This document shows, one piece after another, positions 48,201-58,214 of a stretch of DNA of 64,000 nt. Below the pieces are notes generated by a model. The model was given only the letters and a program-made list of their open reading frames with translations. It did no database searches and was not told the origin of the DNA. The stretch is taken from positions 601,001-665,000 of the forward strand of contig JAPYXD010000695.1 in assembly GCA_030998225.1 (NCBI GenBank), read 5' to 3'. A program made the position numbers and the translations under genes. Within the stretch, counting starts at the first letter, position 1; every line of letters starts with the position of its first letter. The DNA comes from Diplolepis rosae (taxonomy: Eukaryota > Arthropoda > Insecta > Hymenoptera > Diplolepididae).

Positions 48201-51200
48201 TTTTTTCCCTCATGATAGGATAATCGAACCTCACTTCAATAACATTTTCTGAATAATTAAGTTATTCAGTTTATTTGGAAAATCAAATTACAACAACTTA
48301 TAAAAAGAGTAAAAAAGCTTTTAACAATACTGCGTACTATAATTCAGCTACCTGAGTTACTAGGTTGAACATGTATATTACATGTGTGCAAAAAGATTCG
48401 ATTTTAATCCGATATTGGCCTCCGTCGAATGTCGAATATTAGACATTCGACTGATGGCCGATCGAATGTCAAAAATCCGAGATCCGATGGCCGCACTTCG
48501 GATGTCGAATATCGAAAATCCGACACCTGAAGAAGCGCGCTTCAGATGTCAAATATTCGACATTCAACGGAGGCCAATATCGGATTTAAATCGAATCGAA
48601 TTTTTTTGCAATTCTCTGGATAAGATATCGAGTTGAAATTTTGGGCTCTTAAATAAAAGTCACTACGGGACTTTTTTTACTTCTAAATTTTTACAATTAC
48701 AAAAAAAATGTATATACAAATTTTTGGAAAAAAATTAATTATTATTTATAAACTTTCTTGAGTATAAATATTTGTCTCGAGTTTTCAGGAGTACAGAATT
48801 TAACTTTATAGTTATTTTATTAAAGACAAATTACGTTGCTTGATTCTACAAACAATTTTAGTACACATTCCTTTAAATGATACGTATAAATCGCATAAGA
48901 TAAAAACAAATTCTTTCGACTCACGATCCCGGTATGATAAACTAATAATAATAAATTGAAAAATTTATTTACCAATTATTTTACATCTAATATTATATTT
49001 ATAAAACTTGGTATGTTTGCATTGGCTTTAGAGTCCAGAACTGAAGAGCTAATAAAATGAATAATTATATATTTTTGAAAAATTAGTTTAAATTATATAA
49101 CATTAATGTATCAAATTATATAACATTAATGTCTCAAATTAAAATAATGAATTTAATTAGTATTTTTTATTCCTTAAATATGACGATATAAAATTAAAAT
49201 ACAATTGTTCAATGAGTGTAAATTGTGTTATGTCTGATTACAAATTGCAAACTACATCCTGTGCGGGTCGAATGTTAAAAATCCGATATCCGACTGATGG
49301 CCGATCGAATGTCAAAAATCAGACATTCGATCGGACGCCCTTTGGATGTCGAATATTCGGCATACGACTGTGCGGCCGATCGAATCGAAAAAATCCGATC
49401 TAACAATGAGGCGAATCGAATCGAATTTGTTACATTCCGATCCGACAGAATGCACGTCAATCCGTCTAAGACCTGAAACTGAGTTTATATGAGCGCGTTG
49501 AATACAAGCATACGATAAATACACACTACACGGAGAAAAAAATCTAACTATTATAGTAGGCTGAGCTCTTCCTATTAAAGCACCAAACTTAATGTGCGAA
49601 ATTTGTATGAGCTTCTAACACTATTGGCATGAAGTCATGCATTTTTAGCATGGAATGTCTTATAAAGGGTTTTCCAATAGGGAAATGACAATTTCGTATC
49701 TTTATATGAACGCACCCTTAAACTTTTTTAATGAACTGTCAATGTCAAAACGTTTGTTAAAGTCAACATTTTCATCATGGTAAAGTTCACGAACCAGCAA
49801 CGTTTGGAAATTATTAAAAATTACTACCGAAATTCTGAGTCGGTGGTCGCTACTTTAAGAGCGCTTACTCCAATTTTCGGCCGTAATAATCGTCCCACCC
49901 GACAGGCTGTGCGTGCTATAGTGGATAAATTCGAGACCAAATTTACACTATTGGACGTTCCGGTGCCAAAAAGACGTCGTATTGCTCGAAGCGAAGAAAT
50001 AATGGCAGCCGTAAGTGCATCGATTCAAAATGAGCCAAATCAGTCGATTCCATGTCGTTCTCAAGAATTGGGCATCGCTCAAACGACACTGTGGCGTATT
50101 ATGCGAAAAGATCTTGGCCTACATACTTTCAAGATTAAATTGACTCAAGAACTAAAGCCACTTGATTATTTGAAACGCCGAAACTTGTCCAATTGGGCTC
50201 TGGCAAAGCTTGAAGAAAATGAAGAATTTAATCGAAAAATCATCTTCAGCGATGAAGCTCATTTCGGGCTCAATGGCTTTGTTAATAAGCAAAATATGCG
50301 TTATTGGTCAGCAACAAACCTAAATGTGCTTCTTGAGACACCGTTGTATCCGCAAAAAGTGACTGTTTGGTGCGCTTTTCATGCCGGAGGTGTGATTGGG
50401 CCGTATTTTTTTCGTGGATGAAAACGATCGTCATGTGTCCGTCAATGGAGTGCGCTATCGTGCATGGAAGATATGTTGGAAGATTATTTGTGGCCAGAAT
50501 TAGATGAACTTGACATCAACGATATGTGGTTTCAATAAGACGGTGCCACTAGCCACACAGCACGCGTCACAATCGATTTATTGAAAGGCAAATTCGGTGA
50601 ACGTGTTATCTCGATAAATGGTCCGGTCGAATGGCAGCCTCGTTCATGCGATATAACGCACATTGGATTTCTTTTTATGGGGCCAAGTCACTGGTCTATA
50701 CCAACAAGCCAGCAACTTTAGACGACCTCAAAGACAACATCCAACGCGAAATTGCCAACGTTCCGGTCGAAATGTGTGCCAGAGTGGTGGAAAATTGGGT
50801 CCAAAGAATCGTCCGCTGTAAACGGGCTCGTGGTGGTCATATGACCGATATCGAATTTCATTCATAAAATGTAATGCTTGCACTACACCCACAATAAATT
50901 TCAACTCAATATCTCAAATATTTCTGTGTTTTATTCATAGATAAAATTGTTATGTCCCTATTGGAAAACCCTTTACTATAAAATAAACAAGCGCATGCCA
51001 TTATTGCTAGTGTCATATGCTGTCAAAGCAATGTTCTCGCCTGACTATGGTTGTATGAAACTTATCCTATTTCAGTATGAGTTCTCTTACAACTGAGAGA
51101 ACACGTGAGGTGCTACGTTGGAAAGTAGGCGCGGCCTAACATCTCGGTTGTAAGAGAACTCATACTGAAACAGGATGGGTTTCTTGTAATTATAGTGAGG

Positions 51201-54200
51201 TGAAGTTCGAACTATTTTCGCAAAGCACAACTGCTCTAAAAGCATAAAACTATGTACTTTTTTATCATGAAGGGATACCTGCTTAAAATGTATGATTTTT
51301 TCACCAGGATAACAAGAACGAAACCTGCTACAAAAGAATGACTAGTGTTTTTACTATTATAGTCAGATTTTTTTTTTCGTGTAGAATAGAGGGAGTGTTT
51401 TTTTCATTCTCTGATATATGTAACTGTTCATGAATTTTCAATCGGCGCTCTTAAGGGCTTTGTAAATTCTGCAGTACAAATCATAATTAGTCCAGTATTT
51501 GCGTAAGTGTTCAAACGATGGTGCACATCAATGAATCATAAAACTACAAGAAATTCTACATTAAAGCAGAAGTATTGCTTAATAACTTTTTAGGAGATAC
51601 TTTTATCGTTTTTCATAAGTTCCTTTCCTCCTCACTAGTTTCTAATATATATTTCCTTTTAAAATGATTCATGTGAAAATTCACCGAAATCCCCCTATGT
51701 CCGACTTGCAAAACTTTATTGTAACGATTATTTACCGAACAAATCTTCTACGTGTATTAAATTTATTACAATTACTAATTCAAATTTTTTCCAAAAAAAT
51801 TAATAGCATCCAATTCATCACAACGAATTCAACTAGATAACAAGTCACTTAAATCTCCGGCTAATATAGAAAAAATTGGAACATATATTACACATGATGT
51901 CAAGGCCTCCTTAGTTGACATAAAAACGATTGAAAATGATGAATATCTTTGCAATGGAGTATTATTCACTAAGAGACATGCCCTAGCTCCAACTCTCTGT
52001 TTTTTTATATATCCTGAGAAAAATTATCAAGAATATCTCGTTTGGGTTGGAGTTTATTTTAATTTCAATAATCCTACGCCTCAGCAAATTGTTGACATAA
52101 AAGGGGATAACCCTATGATGAATCACATTACAGTTGTTATCGTATGTAATTTTGCACACAATCCAAGAACTTAAACTTCAAACACTATTGTATTATGTCA
52201 AAAAGTTTAAATATTATTTGATATTCTGTATTAGAAAATTAAAATTCTGTTCCAGTTCGGCAAACCAGTTGAACTATCAGAAACTATATCTGTAATTCAT
52301 TTATCACCTAAATGCCCCAAAAAATTCGCTGCAACAATAGGATATAATCAGGTAAAAATACAAACTTAGTAGACTGTTACTGATTGACAATTTTCCAGTA
52401 CTGTGTCTCACAATTAGTAGATAACTCGTACTGATTTTTACCTCTATTATCCTCAGATAAGTACTGACAAAATCCAAAAGTAAAATTTGTATTTAAACTT
52501 CGCTATGGGCACACATAAAATTTTTCTAATTTCAGAAAAGTGTTGAATTTTCAGTATACTGATATTCCACGTTATTATATTTGATTATCAAAACCAATTA
52601 TAAACATACAAAATACAATTACAGTTTATTTTAGTAGGGAGTTATTAATTTCATCCCAATAGATTGAAGTTAACGCTCCTGCTAGCAAAATATTAGCTGT
52701 CGAAACTTTCTTTAATTGGTATCGACTTTTGTATATGACCAGTTACTGAGGATTTCGACAAATTTTTAGAAGCTCTCATTGAAAGGTGTATGGAATTATT
52801 GCATTCGGCAATGAATTTTTTCACAATATCAGTTCTATCCAAAAGTCGATGACAAGTGACTACAATAAGAACGATACATTTCACGATAATCCCCACTGAT
52901 GCATATTGATGCCTTGTCGTCGATCACGTTTTACTGAACTCCTCACTATTCCCTATGTAAAGCTCATTATCATTTACGTTGGGTCAAATAAGTATTTATC
53001 AAATTCATTTTACTCGACTAGGATTTAAAAGATGTTGAAGTGTCCCAAGTTTAACCGACAGTGTCGAGGGAAATTATTTCAACTATTTTTCTTCGCGTAT
53101 GAAAAATAACACATCACTCAAAAAGTTTCCAGTCTGAAATACAAATGACACTACTCTTGTCGAATCCATATGATTTCTGGATAGTAACAGCCTTCAAACG
53201 TGGGGGGGGGGGTCTGCCAACTTTGCGTTTTGTACTTTAAAAAAAAAAAAATTTCTGAATGTACAACATCTCAAGAATATTGTATCAAAATTTTAAGCAA
53301 ATCGGAACAAAACTAACAAAGATACAGCGCTTCAAGTGATCGTTTTTCTTGCTCGATTCGTATACAAACACTCTTCAGTCGTTCATACACAGCTACACTC
53401 TATAAATCAAAAATAGTGAATTCCACTTTGAAACTAGTGATTTTAGAAATTCATCGTACTGCAGTCCTGTTTTATTATGTTTTGTCTGTCAAGAACTCTA
53501 GTCACGACACTGGTCCATAAGCTCTGAATATAACTCTAGTAGTCACTATATAAGAAAGTTCCAAGTTTTATTTCTCAGGATTGTAAGCGAGCGTGTGAGT
53601 GATTCGACTAAAGCCTATCGTATCAAGCGTCGGTGATATACTAATACATTTCATGTTAATCCACTGACGCATGTTGATGCCCTGTCGTCGATGACGGTTT
53701 ACTCAACTGCTTACTATTTCCTATGCAACGCCTATTGTTAATTACTTTGGGTGAATTAGGTATTTATCAAATTCATTTTACCCGACTAGGATTTCATAAA
53801 TTCTCAAATGTCCTTATGTCCCAAGTTTAATCGACAGAGTCGAGTAAAATTACCTCAACTATTTTTCTTCGTGCAGCATTAACCGTAGCTCTTAAAAAAA
53901 TTATTGCAAATATGCCAGTTTCCCCCCCCCCCCCCCCCTTAAGGGTCAAAATTTCTTGACAATCTGACGTTTAGTTCCGAAGTTTCAGAGGTTTTGGTAA
54001 AACAACTTTTGTCATTTTAAAAACAATGGATAAAAAAGAGTTTCGAGTGTTAATCAAATATTGCTTTCTGAAGGGAAAAAATACTGTGAAAGCAAAGCAG
54101 TGGCTTGATAAGCGTTATGGGGACTCTGCACCAGGCAAATCAATAATCATCGACTGGTATGCCGGATTTAAACGCGGTCGTACAAACACCGATGACGCTG

Positions 54201-57200
54201 AACGCTCTGGTCGTCCAAAATCAGCAGTTGTCCCGAAAAACATAACAAATGTCCACAAAATAGTTTTGGGCGATCGTAAATTAAAGTTGCGTGAGATAGC
54301 TGACACCTTAAAGATATTAGAATCTAGCTTGTTTACAATTTTGCACGAATCTTTGGGGTTGCGTAAGTTGTTTTCGAAGTGGGTGTCACGTTTGCTCACA
54401 CCCAACCAAAAACAACAACGCGTCGATGATTCAGGGCGTTCTATGGAGCTATTCAAGCGAGGTAAAAAAGATTTGCTGCGTCGGTATGTGACAATGGATG
54501 TAACATGAATCCACCACTGCTATTTGTTTTATTGTTTATTTATTTTTTATTGACTATCTTGAGAAAGATAAGACCATTAACAGCGACAATTACGTGGCAT
54601 TACTGGATCGATTGAACGCAGAAATCAAGAAAAAGCGGCCTCACATGCAAAAGAAAAAAGTGCTGTTCCACCAAGGCAATGCATCGTGCCACAAGTCCAT
54701 AAAAACGATGGTCAAATTGAATGAATTAAGGTCCGAATTGCTTCCTCACCCACCATATTCTCCTGGTCTGACCCCCAGCGACTACTGGCTCTTTGCTGAC
54801 CTGAAGAAAATGCTTCAGGGAAAGAGATTTGGCTCCAATAAAGAAGTGATTGCCGAAACTGAGGCCGATTTTGACAGAAAAGACGAATCACTCTACAAAA
54901 AAGGCATCGAAAAGTTAGAGAAGCGTTGGAATGAATGTATTACGCTTGAAGGCAACTATATTGATGAATGAAGTCAAATTTCTCGAAAAAACTGTGTTTT
55001 TCTTAGTTAGACCGGAAACTTATTGAGTGATGTGTTACATATATTCTAAATCTTTAATTTTTTTTTGCTTTTACTTTTAGGCCCATTAACAATATTTCCC
55101 ACATTGTTTGGATTCCGGTTCTACAATTTTCTAAAATCGTCAAAAACCGGCAAAAACGCCCTTTTTATCTATGGAAAACCCCGACCTCTCCTTCTCGATA
55201 TCTAGTCATCGATGACGACACAATTTCTATAAAATTATGTGTTAGAAAATGTTAGAAAATGAAAAACCGGGGAACGATTACGCTCTTTGTACTGATAGAA
55301 ATCCGTACAATAGGAGTACATATGAGTTCAAACGTCAAAAGAAAGTCCAGTTAAAACAACCAGAATTCTGCTTAGGGCATATTTTGTATTTTTTAAATTC
55401 TTTCTACATGATTTTTCAATTAAGTTGTAAAAATAAGGTTAAAGCAAAAAAATCTTATTTGTTTAACCAGAACAAAAGTGATAAATATAGTATGTTTTAA
55501 CTAGAATTCTGACTGGTTTAGCTTGACTTTTTTTGAATTTATAAATTAGTACGAGTATTTGGCTAATATAATTTTGTCAGTAGTAAATTTCTTTAATGTA
55601 TATATATGGCGTGTTCCATGGCAAATCGGACGGGTTCAGGACACCATGTTTCCGATTTACTTGAAATTTTAAGGATTGATAGACTAACATAAATAATCAA
55701 GAAACCTAATATTTGAGATTATTTCATGCATTATTTAAAAAGTTATCGGATAAACAAAACAAAAATATATTTTTGTTTTTTTTTTTCAATTATTTAAAAA
55801 CTGATACTAGGAAATTTAATAATAAAAAAAATGTTTTTTCCAAACAAATTGCTTTTTTGAAAAAACGCCATCTTTGAAAAATCTGAAAAAATGCACAGTG
55901 ATAGCCCCAAGTATTACGAAAATTTTAGGTATATAATTAAGGTGCGCACTCTAAAATTATGCGAAATATGGATTTTTTTGTAAAGTGATGCGCGTGGAAT
56001 CACTATCTTCGATCGATGGCGTCGGGCGCAACTTCCACTAATGTTCTATTACTATCTGCTTTTTCGAGAACGTTGCTATCAAAAAGTGATGGGAAGTGAT
56101 TATTAATTGTTTAATTATCGCTTTATACTCATAACATATGAATAATGTAATGAGTTTTATAATTATACATAAATTATCAAAAAAATAATTTTTTTTATTA
56201 TCATGAAAATAAATTAGTTGGTAAAAAATCCACGAGAGTTTATTTTCTAAGAGCAGTTGACATGATTCGACAAAAAAGGAAACATTGTTGTAATCCATAT
56301 AAAAACAAAAACCGTAAGTGAATATTACGTGATTTTTCACTCTCGATACAAATTATAATATAGTGAAATCATCACGTGCTGATCTATAAATAATTTATCA
56401 AGCCTGAACTTAAAATTCATTTTCCTCTTAATAAATTATACTCGCAGATTCAAATGAAAGCAGTTTGAGGTCATTCCCAGAGCATTTTCTCAATAAATTC
56501 AAAGATTTTTAAAAAAATGCACTCCTTTGCAACACATGCAGGATAAGAGTTATGAAAGTCGAAGTTTGGGAAGAAGGATAGAAAATAATAAGATTTGTTT
56601 CTCCTAGCATTTATTTTTTCTTTATTAATTGTTAAAATTATCAGAAATCGTCGAATGACTCACAAAATCTTCCTACTCACGGCCTCCAGGTACATTCCGA
56701 TTCCAAAAATCCCTCGAAGACAATAATATTGACGAAAAATCAGAATCCTTGCGTTTCATCACATTCTCAACAACGCACAAATTTTTTTGATAATTTATGT
56801 ATAATCATAAAACTCATTACATTATTCATATGTTATGAGTATAGAGCAATAATTAAACAATTAATAATCACTTCCCATCACTTTTTGATAGTAACGATCT
56901 CGAAAAAGCAGATAGTAATAGAACATTAGTGGAACTTGCGCCCGACGTCGTCGATCGAATATCGTGATTCCACGCGCATCACTTTACAAAAATATCCATA
57001 TTTCGCACAACTTTAGAGTGCGCACCTTAATTATATACCTAAAATTTTCGTAATACTTGGGGCTATCACTATGAATTTTTTCAGATTTTTCAAAGATGGC
57101 GTTTTTTCAAAAAATCAATTTGTTTGAAAAAAACATTTTTTTTATTATTAAATTTGGAGTAAACATTTTCCCAAAAATACTACTACATCGGCCATCTAAT

Positions 57201-57958
57201 GATACGTTTGTGTAATTTTTTTCAGAATATTTCCTAGTATCAGTTTTTAAATAATTGAAAAAGAACAAAAATATATTTTTGTTTTGTTTATCCCATAACT
57301 TTTTAAATAATGCATGAAATAATCTTAAGTTTTAGCTTTCTTGATTATTTATGTTAGTCTATCAATTCGTAAAATTTCAAGTAAATCGGAAACATGGAGT
57401 CCTGAACCCGTCCGATTTGCCATGGAACACGCCATATATACATATATACTTATTGAATTACGATAAATTACAGAAAAAACGTTGTTACGAGGAAGATTGT
57501 ATTCAAGATTTAGATTACGGTAGACCTATGCAAGAATATATCACCGAAACTACGCCTTTACTATATTACTCGCCTTTACCAGAACGTCTACCTTTACAAA
57601 AAGTGGAAATGGGTGTCCACAATGTAAGTACATCAATTTATAATAATTTGTGTATCAGAAATAAAAAACATATACTGAAATAATTATGATAAATGTGTAA
57701 TAGTTTTGGATGAAAAGTATACTATTATTTGTTTTTATTCCTTGAGAGCAAGCAGAAAAAAGTTAACTCCTTTCTTCGTTTCAGCTGTTCCTTGGTCATC
57801 CTTTAATTCTATATGGAAAGCTGTTTGGTTTATTTCTGATTAGTCAATACAACGAAACTACAGGCGAACTTCTCAGAAGAGAATTTGAACTCGTTCATAG
57901 CGGAACACCGCATGTTAGGGACATTATGCAAGAAAATGAATCGTTGAATTTATCTTAG
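42239..57958 (+). CDS. Gene A: secreted serine protease homologue, five exons, catalytically dead
   Basis: Hand-built model with exons 42239-42296, 51807-52141, 52256-52351, 57474-57623 and 57785-57958. The total is 813 nt, 270 residues plus stop. All four introns are GT-AG and phases match (1, 0, 0, 0). The product has a signal peptide and a trypsin-like (S1 family) fold. Cys68 and Cys84 sit 16 residues apart, as Cys42 and Cys58 do in chymotrypsin. The motif LCNGVLFTKRH leads to PTLC where an active protease has AAHC, so His is Leu83. NHITVVI replaces DIALI, so Asp is His126. FLGHPLILYGKLFG replaces DSGGPL, so Ser is Leu216. The protein should be secreted and non-proteolytic; in insects such homologues act in immunity, clotting or venom (family knowledge), but its role here is unknown. 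Introns 1 (9.5 kb) and 3 (5.1 kb) are packed with transposons. Linking exon 1 to exon 2 across 9.5 kb is inference from phase and from gene B. Confidence 0.78.
42555..42660 (+). repeat. Dispersed repeat R3 in gene A intron 1
   Basis: GAGGTATTGGTTTTATGTC followed by CCCGAGTCAGAAAAAAAAT, more decayed than the other copies. Confidence 0.65.
43040..43596. mobile_element. MITE with pogo/Tigger-like ends
   Basis: The ends CACTAAAACCCCGAT are inverted at 43582-43596. The sequence resembles inverted ends of pogo/Tigger elements. TA flanks the left end; the right flank is not TA. No transposase. Confidence 0.65.
44890..45072. repeat. Hairpin, about 70-bp arms
   Basis: GCATGAAAATAGTACATTGC and TGCACAACAAG..GGGGAGC are inverted at 45000-45072 around a 40-bp GC-richer loop. 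The TGCACAACAAG end recurs at 59155. Confidence 0.75.
45493..45775 (-). pseudogene. Mariner relic 9 (irritans-like), N-terminal part
   Basis: The reverse strand shows, across frame changes, DAERSG-like, LADRKLKLR, ISEGSVFAIL, NQKQQRVHDSEHCLELF and KKDFLH-type segments, close to the mariner at 53109-55035. It is broken by several stops and the catalytic half is absent. Confidence 0.65.
46178..46524. mobile_element. MITE with ACACAGAGAAAAA / CACGGAGAAAAATGGAT ends
   Basis: 347 bp; subterminal GGATAGCCATCTTATA is inverted at the other end. The centre is built of AGATCTAACCAGATCT-type palindromes. Confidence 0.8.
47123..47813 (+). mobile_element. DD41D-type element of a second lineage, deleted
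   Basis: Inverted ends share CTGCA...TTTTTC.AATTAGAGGTT. It reads MLQQRIEIAKLHHKNP, then after a deletion NEPEFHRKIIMSDEAHF (first Asp) and YFQQDGATCNT (second Asp) before the C-terminal end is lost near 47650. Confidence 0.8.
48396..48604. repeat. Palindromic GAATGTC/GACATTC repeat, copy 1
   Basis: The left (CCGATATTGGCCTCCGT, CGAATGTCGAATATT) and right halves are inverse copies, ending TTAAATCGAATCG. Related copy at 49262-49450. Confidence 0.75.
49262..49450. repeat. Palindromic GAATGTC/GACATTC repeat, copy 2
   Basis: It shares GATGGCCGATCGAATGTCAA and CGGATGTCGAATATTCG-like blocks with copy 1. 48605-49261 between them is AT-rich without other features. Confidence 0.7.
49665..50973 (+). 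mobile_element. DD41D-type element, near full length (copy 3)
   Basis: 1309 bp, ends AAGGGTTTTCCAATAGGG, TA at 49663-49664 and 50974-50975. This is the reference copy for the family in the window. Confidence 0.92.
49777..50866 (+). pseudogene. DD41D transposase, nearly complete but broken
   Basis: It starts MVKFTNQQRLEIIKNYYRNS and runs intact for 214 codons: a bipartite helix-turn-helix DNA-binding half (residues 1-120), then FSDEAHFGLNG (first catalytic Asp, about residue 160). A frameshift lies near 50410. Further on are a stop replacing Gln at 50536-50538 in the FQQDGATSHT motif and small indels near 50470 and 50610-50690. The C-terminal HMTDIEFHS and stop are kept. As a family, such enzymes cut and paste DNA at TA sites; this copy should be dead. 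Confidence 0.88.
51383..51806. other. Last part of gene A intron 1
   Basis: AT-rich with no element ends recognised. It ends at the TTAATAG acceptor. Confidence 0.4.
51807..52141 (+). CDS. Gene A exon 2: N-terminal half of protease fold, His site lost
   Basis: The acceptor is TTAATAG and the donor ATC|GTATGT. It is open for 112 codons in the phase given by exon 1 (residues 20-131). It contains LCNGVLFTKRHALAPTLC, which aligns with the Cys42 to Cys58 loop of S1 proteases, with Leu in place of the catalytic His. It ends with NHITVVI, the Asp102 strand, with His in place of Asp. The match to gene B exon 2 (LCSGALFTKRHVITAAEC) fixes the identification. Confidence 0.85.
52256..52351 (+). CDS. Gene A exon 3: middle strands of protease fold
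   Basis: 32 codons (residues 132-163) between TTCCAG and CAG|GTAAAA, phase 0 at both ends. The segment FGKPVELSETISVIHLSP matches the usual S1 stretch after the catalytic Asp (hydrophobic strand, then a 'V.PICLP'-like segment). It is separated from exon 2 by a 114-bp intron. Confidence 0.8.
52878..53099 (+). repeat. Direct repeat R4, copy A
   Basis: It matches 53646-53877 (TTGATGCC.TGTCGTCGAT, TATTTATCAAATTCATTTTA, CAACTATTTTTCTTCG). It lies just left of the irritans-type mariner, whose left end starts 10 bp later. The reverse strand at 52896-52693 has a 67-codon frame with a signal-peptide-like start but GTG instead of ATG. Confidence 0.8.
53646..53877 (+). repeat. Direct repeat R4, copy B, inside the mariner leader
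   Basis: About 780 bp downstream of copy A in the same orientation. A TATATAAG lies about 100 bp before it. Confidence 0.8.
53922..53938 (+). repeat. Poly-C run
   Basis: An uninterrupted run of about 17 C. A shorter poly-G run is near 53203-53212, also in the mariner leader. Both are prone to length errors. Confidence 0.8.
54026..54971 (+). pseudogene. Irritans-subfamily mariner transposase, inactivated
   Basis: Residues 1-160 (54026-54508) start DKKEFRVLIKYCFLKGKNT and contain both helix-turn-helix parts, GREEK-like RSGRPKSAVVPK and LGLRKLFSKWV. The first catalytic motif is altered (VTMDVT instead of MDET) and a stop follows. The middle is deleted. From 54597 the frame resumes (ALLDRLNAEIKKKRPHMQKK) with FHQGNAS, Gly in place of the second catalytic Asp, and LTPSDYWLF (third Asp) to the natural stop at 54971. 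Length would be near the family's 345-350 residues if undeleted. It is close to the horn-fly/lacewing irritans lineage, which suggests horizontal arrival (family knowledge). Confidence 0.9.
55601..57440. mobile_element. Giant palindromic element in gene A intron 3
   Basis: The arms 55601-56192 and 56781-57440 are inverse copies of about 590-660 bp (ends ATGGCGTGTTCCATGGCAAA; inner block GATAATTTATGTATAATC-like) with a 588-bp spacer. The right arm has one small insertion. There is no transposase; 46-residue frames repeated in both arms simply reflect the symmetry. It ends 33 bp before exon 4. Confidence 0.9.
57474..57623 (+). CDS. Gene A exon 4
   Basis: 50 codons (residues 164-213), acceptor ATTACAG, donor AAT|GTAAGT, phase 0 at both ends. 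It contains RCYEEDC and ITETTPLLYYSP. The position corresponds to the Cys168-Cys182 region of S1 proteases. A diverged copy of this exon lies at 58872-59000. The exon starts only 33 bp after the end of a 1.8-kb palindromic element. Confidence 0.75.
57785..57958 (+). CDS. Gene A exon 5: C-terminal strand, Ser site lost
   Basis: 57 codons and a TAG stop (residues 214-270), acceptor GTTTCAG. It starts LFLGHPLILYGKLFGLFLIS, which aligns with GDSGGPLV..GKLVGI of active proteases, with the catalytic Ser replaced by Leu. It ends GTPHVRDIMQENESL, the usual C-terminal helix position. Confidence 0.78.
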   Translation: MFLGHPLILYGKLFGLFLISQYNETTGELLRREFELVHSGTPHVRDIMQENESLNLS

Positions 57959-58214
57959 TTTGTATTTCCAAAAAACTATGTTAAAAATAAAACTTATTTT
58001 ATCAGAATAAAACACTTGATTCTGCGTTATGCTGAAAACTATTCAGACTGCACTCGTATTGATGGCCAATTGCTCAGTAATTTTTTTCTAATAAATAACC
58101 AGTTCTGTGTACTATACTGGCAAAACCAAAACGTATAATTCGTATTTATAAATTTATTGAAGAACTATTCAACATTTGCTAATCTTCTAATTATCACGTA
58201 TCCATAGCCTTTCG
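57959..58214. other. Gene A 3' flank
   Basis: 3' untranslated region with two AATAAA signals, then AT-rich DNA. Confidence 0.5.
57986..58011 (+). terminator. Polyadenylation signals of gene A
   Basis: Two AATAAA hexamers (57986-57991 and 58006-58011) lie 28 and 48 bp after the gene A stop codon, the expected place for 3' end formation. Confidence 0.6.

Larger units (their letters stand above)
49528..51382. mobile_element. MITE with ACACGGAGAAAAAAATCTAA ends, host of a nested element
   Basis: The left end and right end (51352-51382) are inverted and continue with ACTATTATAGT. A second inverted pair (GTATGAGTTCTCTTACAACT) lies at 51076-51165. The DD41D element at 49665-50973 is inserted inside it. 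Confidence 0.75.
42297..51806 (+). other. Gene A intron 1 (9.5 kb)
   Basis: Donor GTAATT, acceptor TTAATAG. It holds a pogo-like MITE, hairpins, two mariner relics, a CACGGAG MITE, palindromic GAATGTC repeats and a MITE with a DD41D element nested in it. Stretches 43600-44880, 45075-45490, 45780-46177, 46525-47122 and 47815-48395 show nothing I can assign. Confidence 0.6.
53109..55035 (+). mobile_element. Irritans-type mariner with enlarged left flank
   Basis: The ends ACACATCACTCAA.AAGTTTCC are inverted at 55005-55035, with TA on both sides (53107-53108, 55036-55037). The usual short leader has gained about 750 bp, including repeat copy B and homopolymer runs. It lies in intron 3 of gene A, same strand. 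Confidence 0.85.

Noticed and set aside
56038..56340. 100-codon reverse frame that matches a forward frame at 56729-56929
   Set aside because: The match comes from the inverted arms of the palindrome, not from two related genes.
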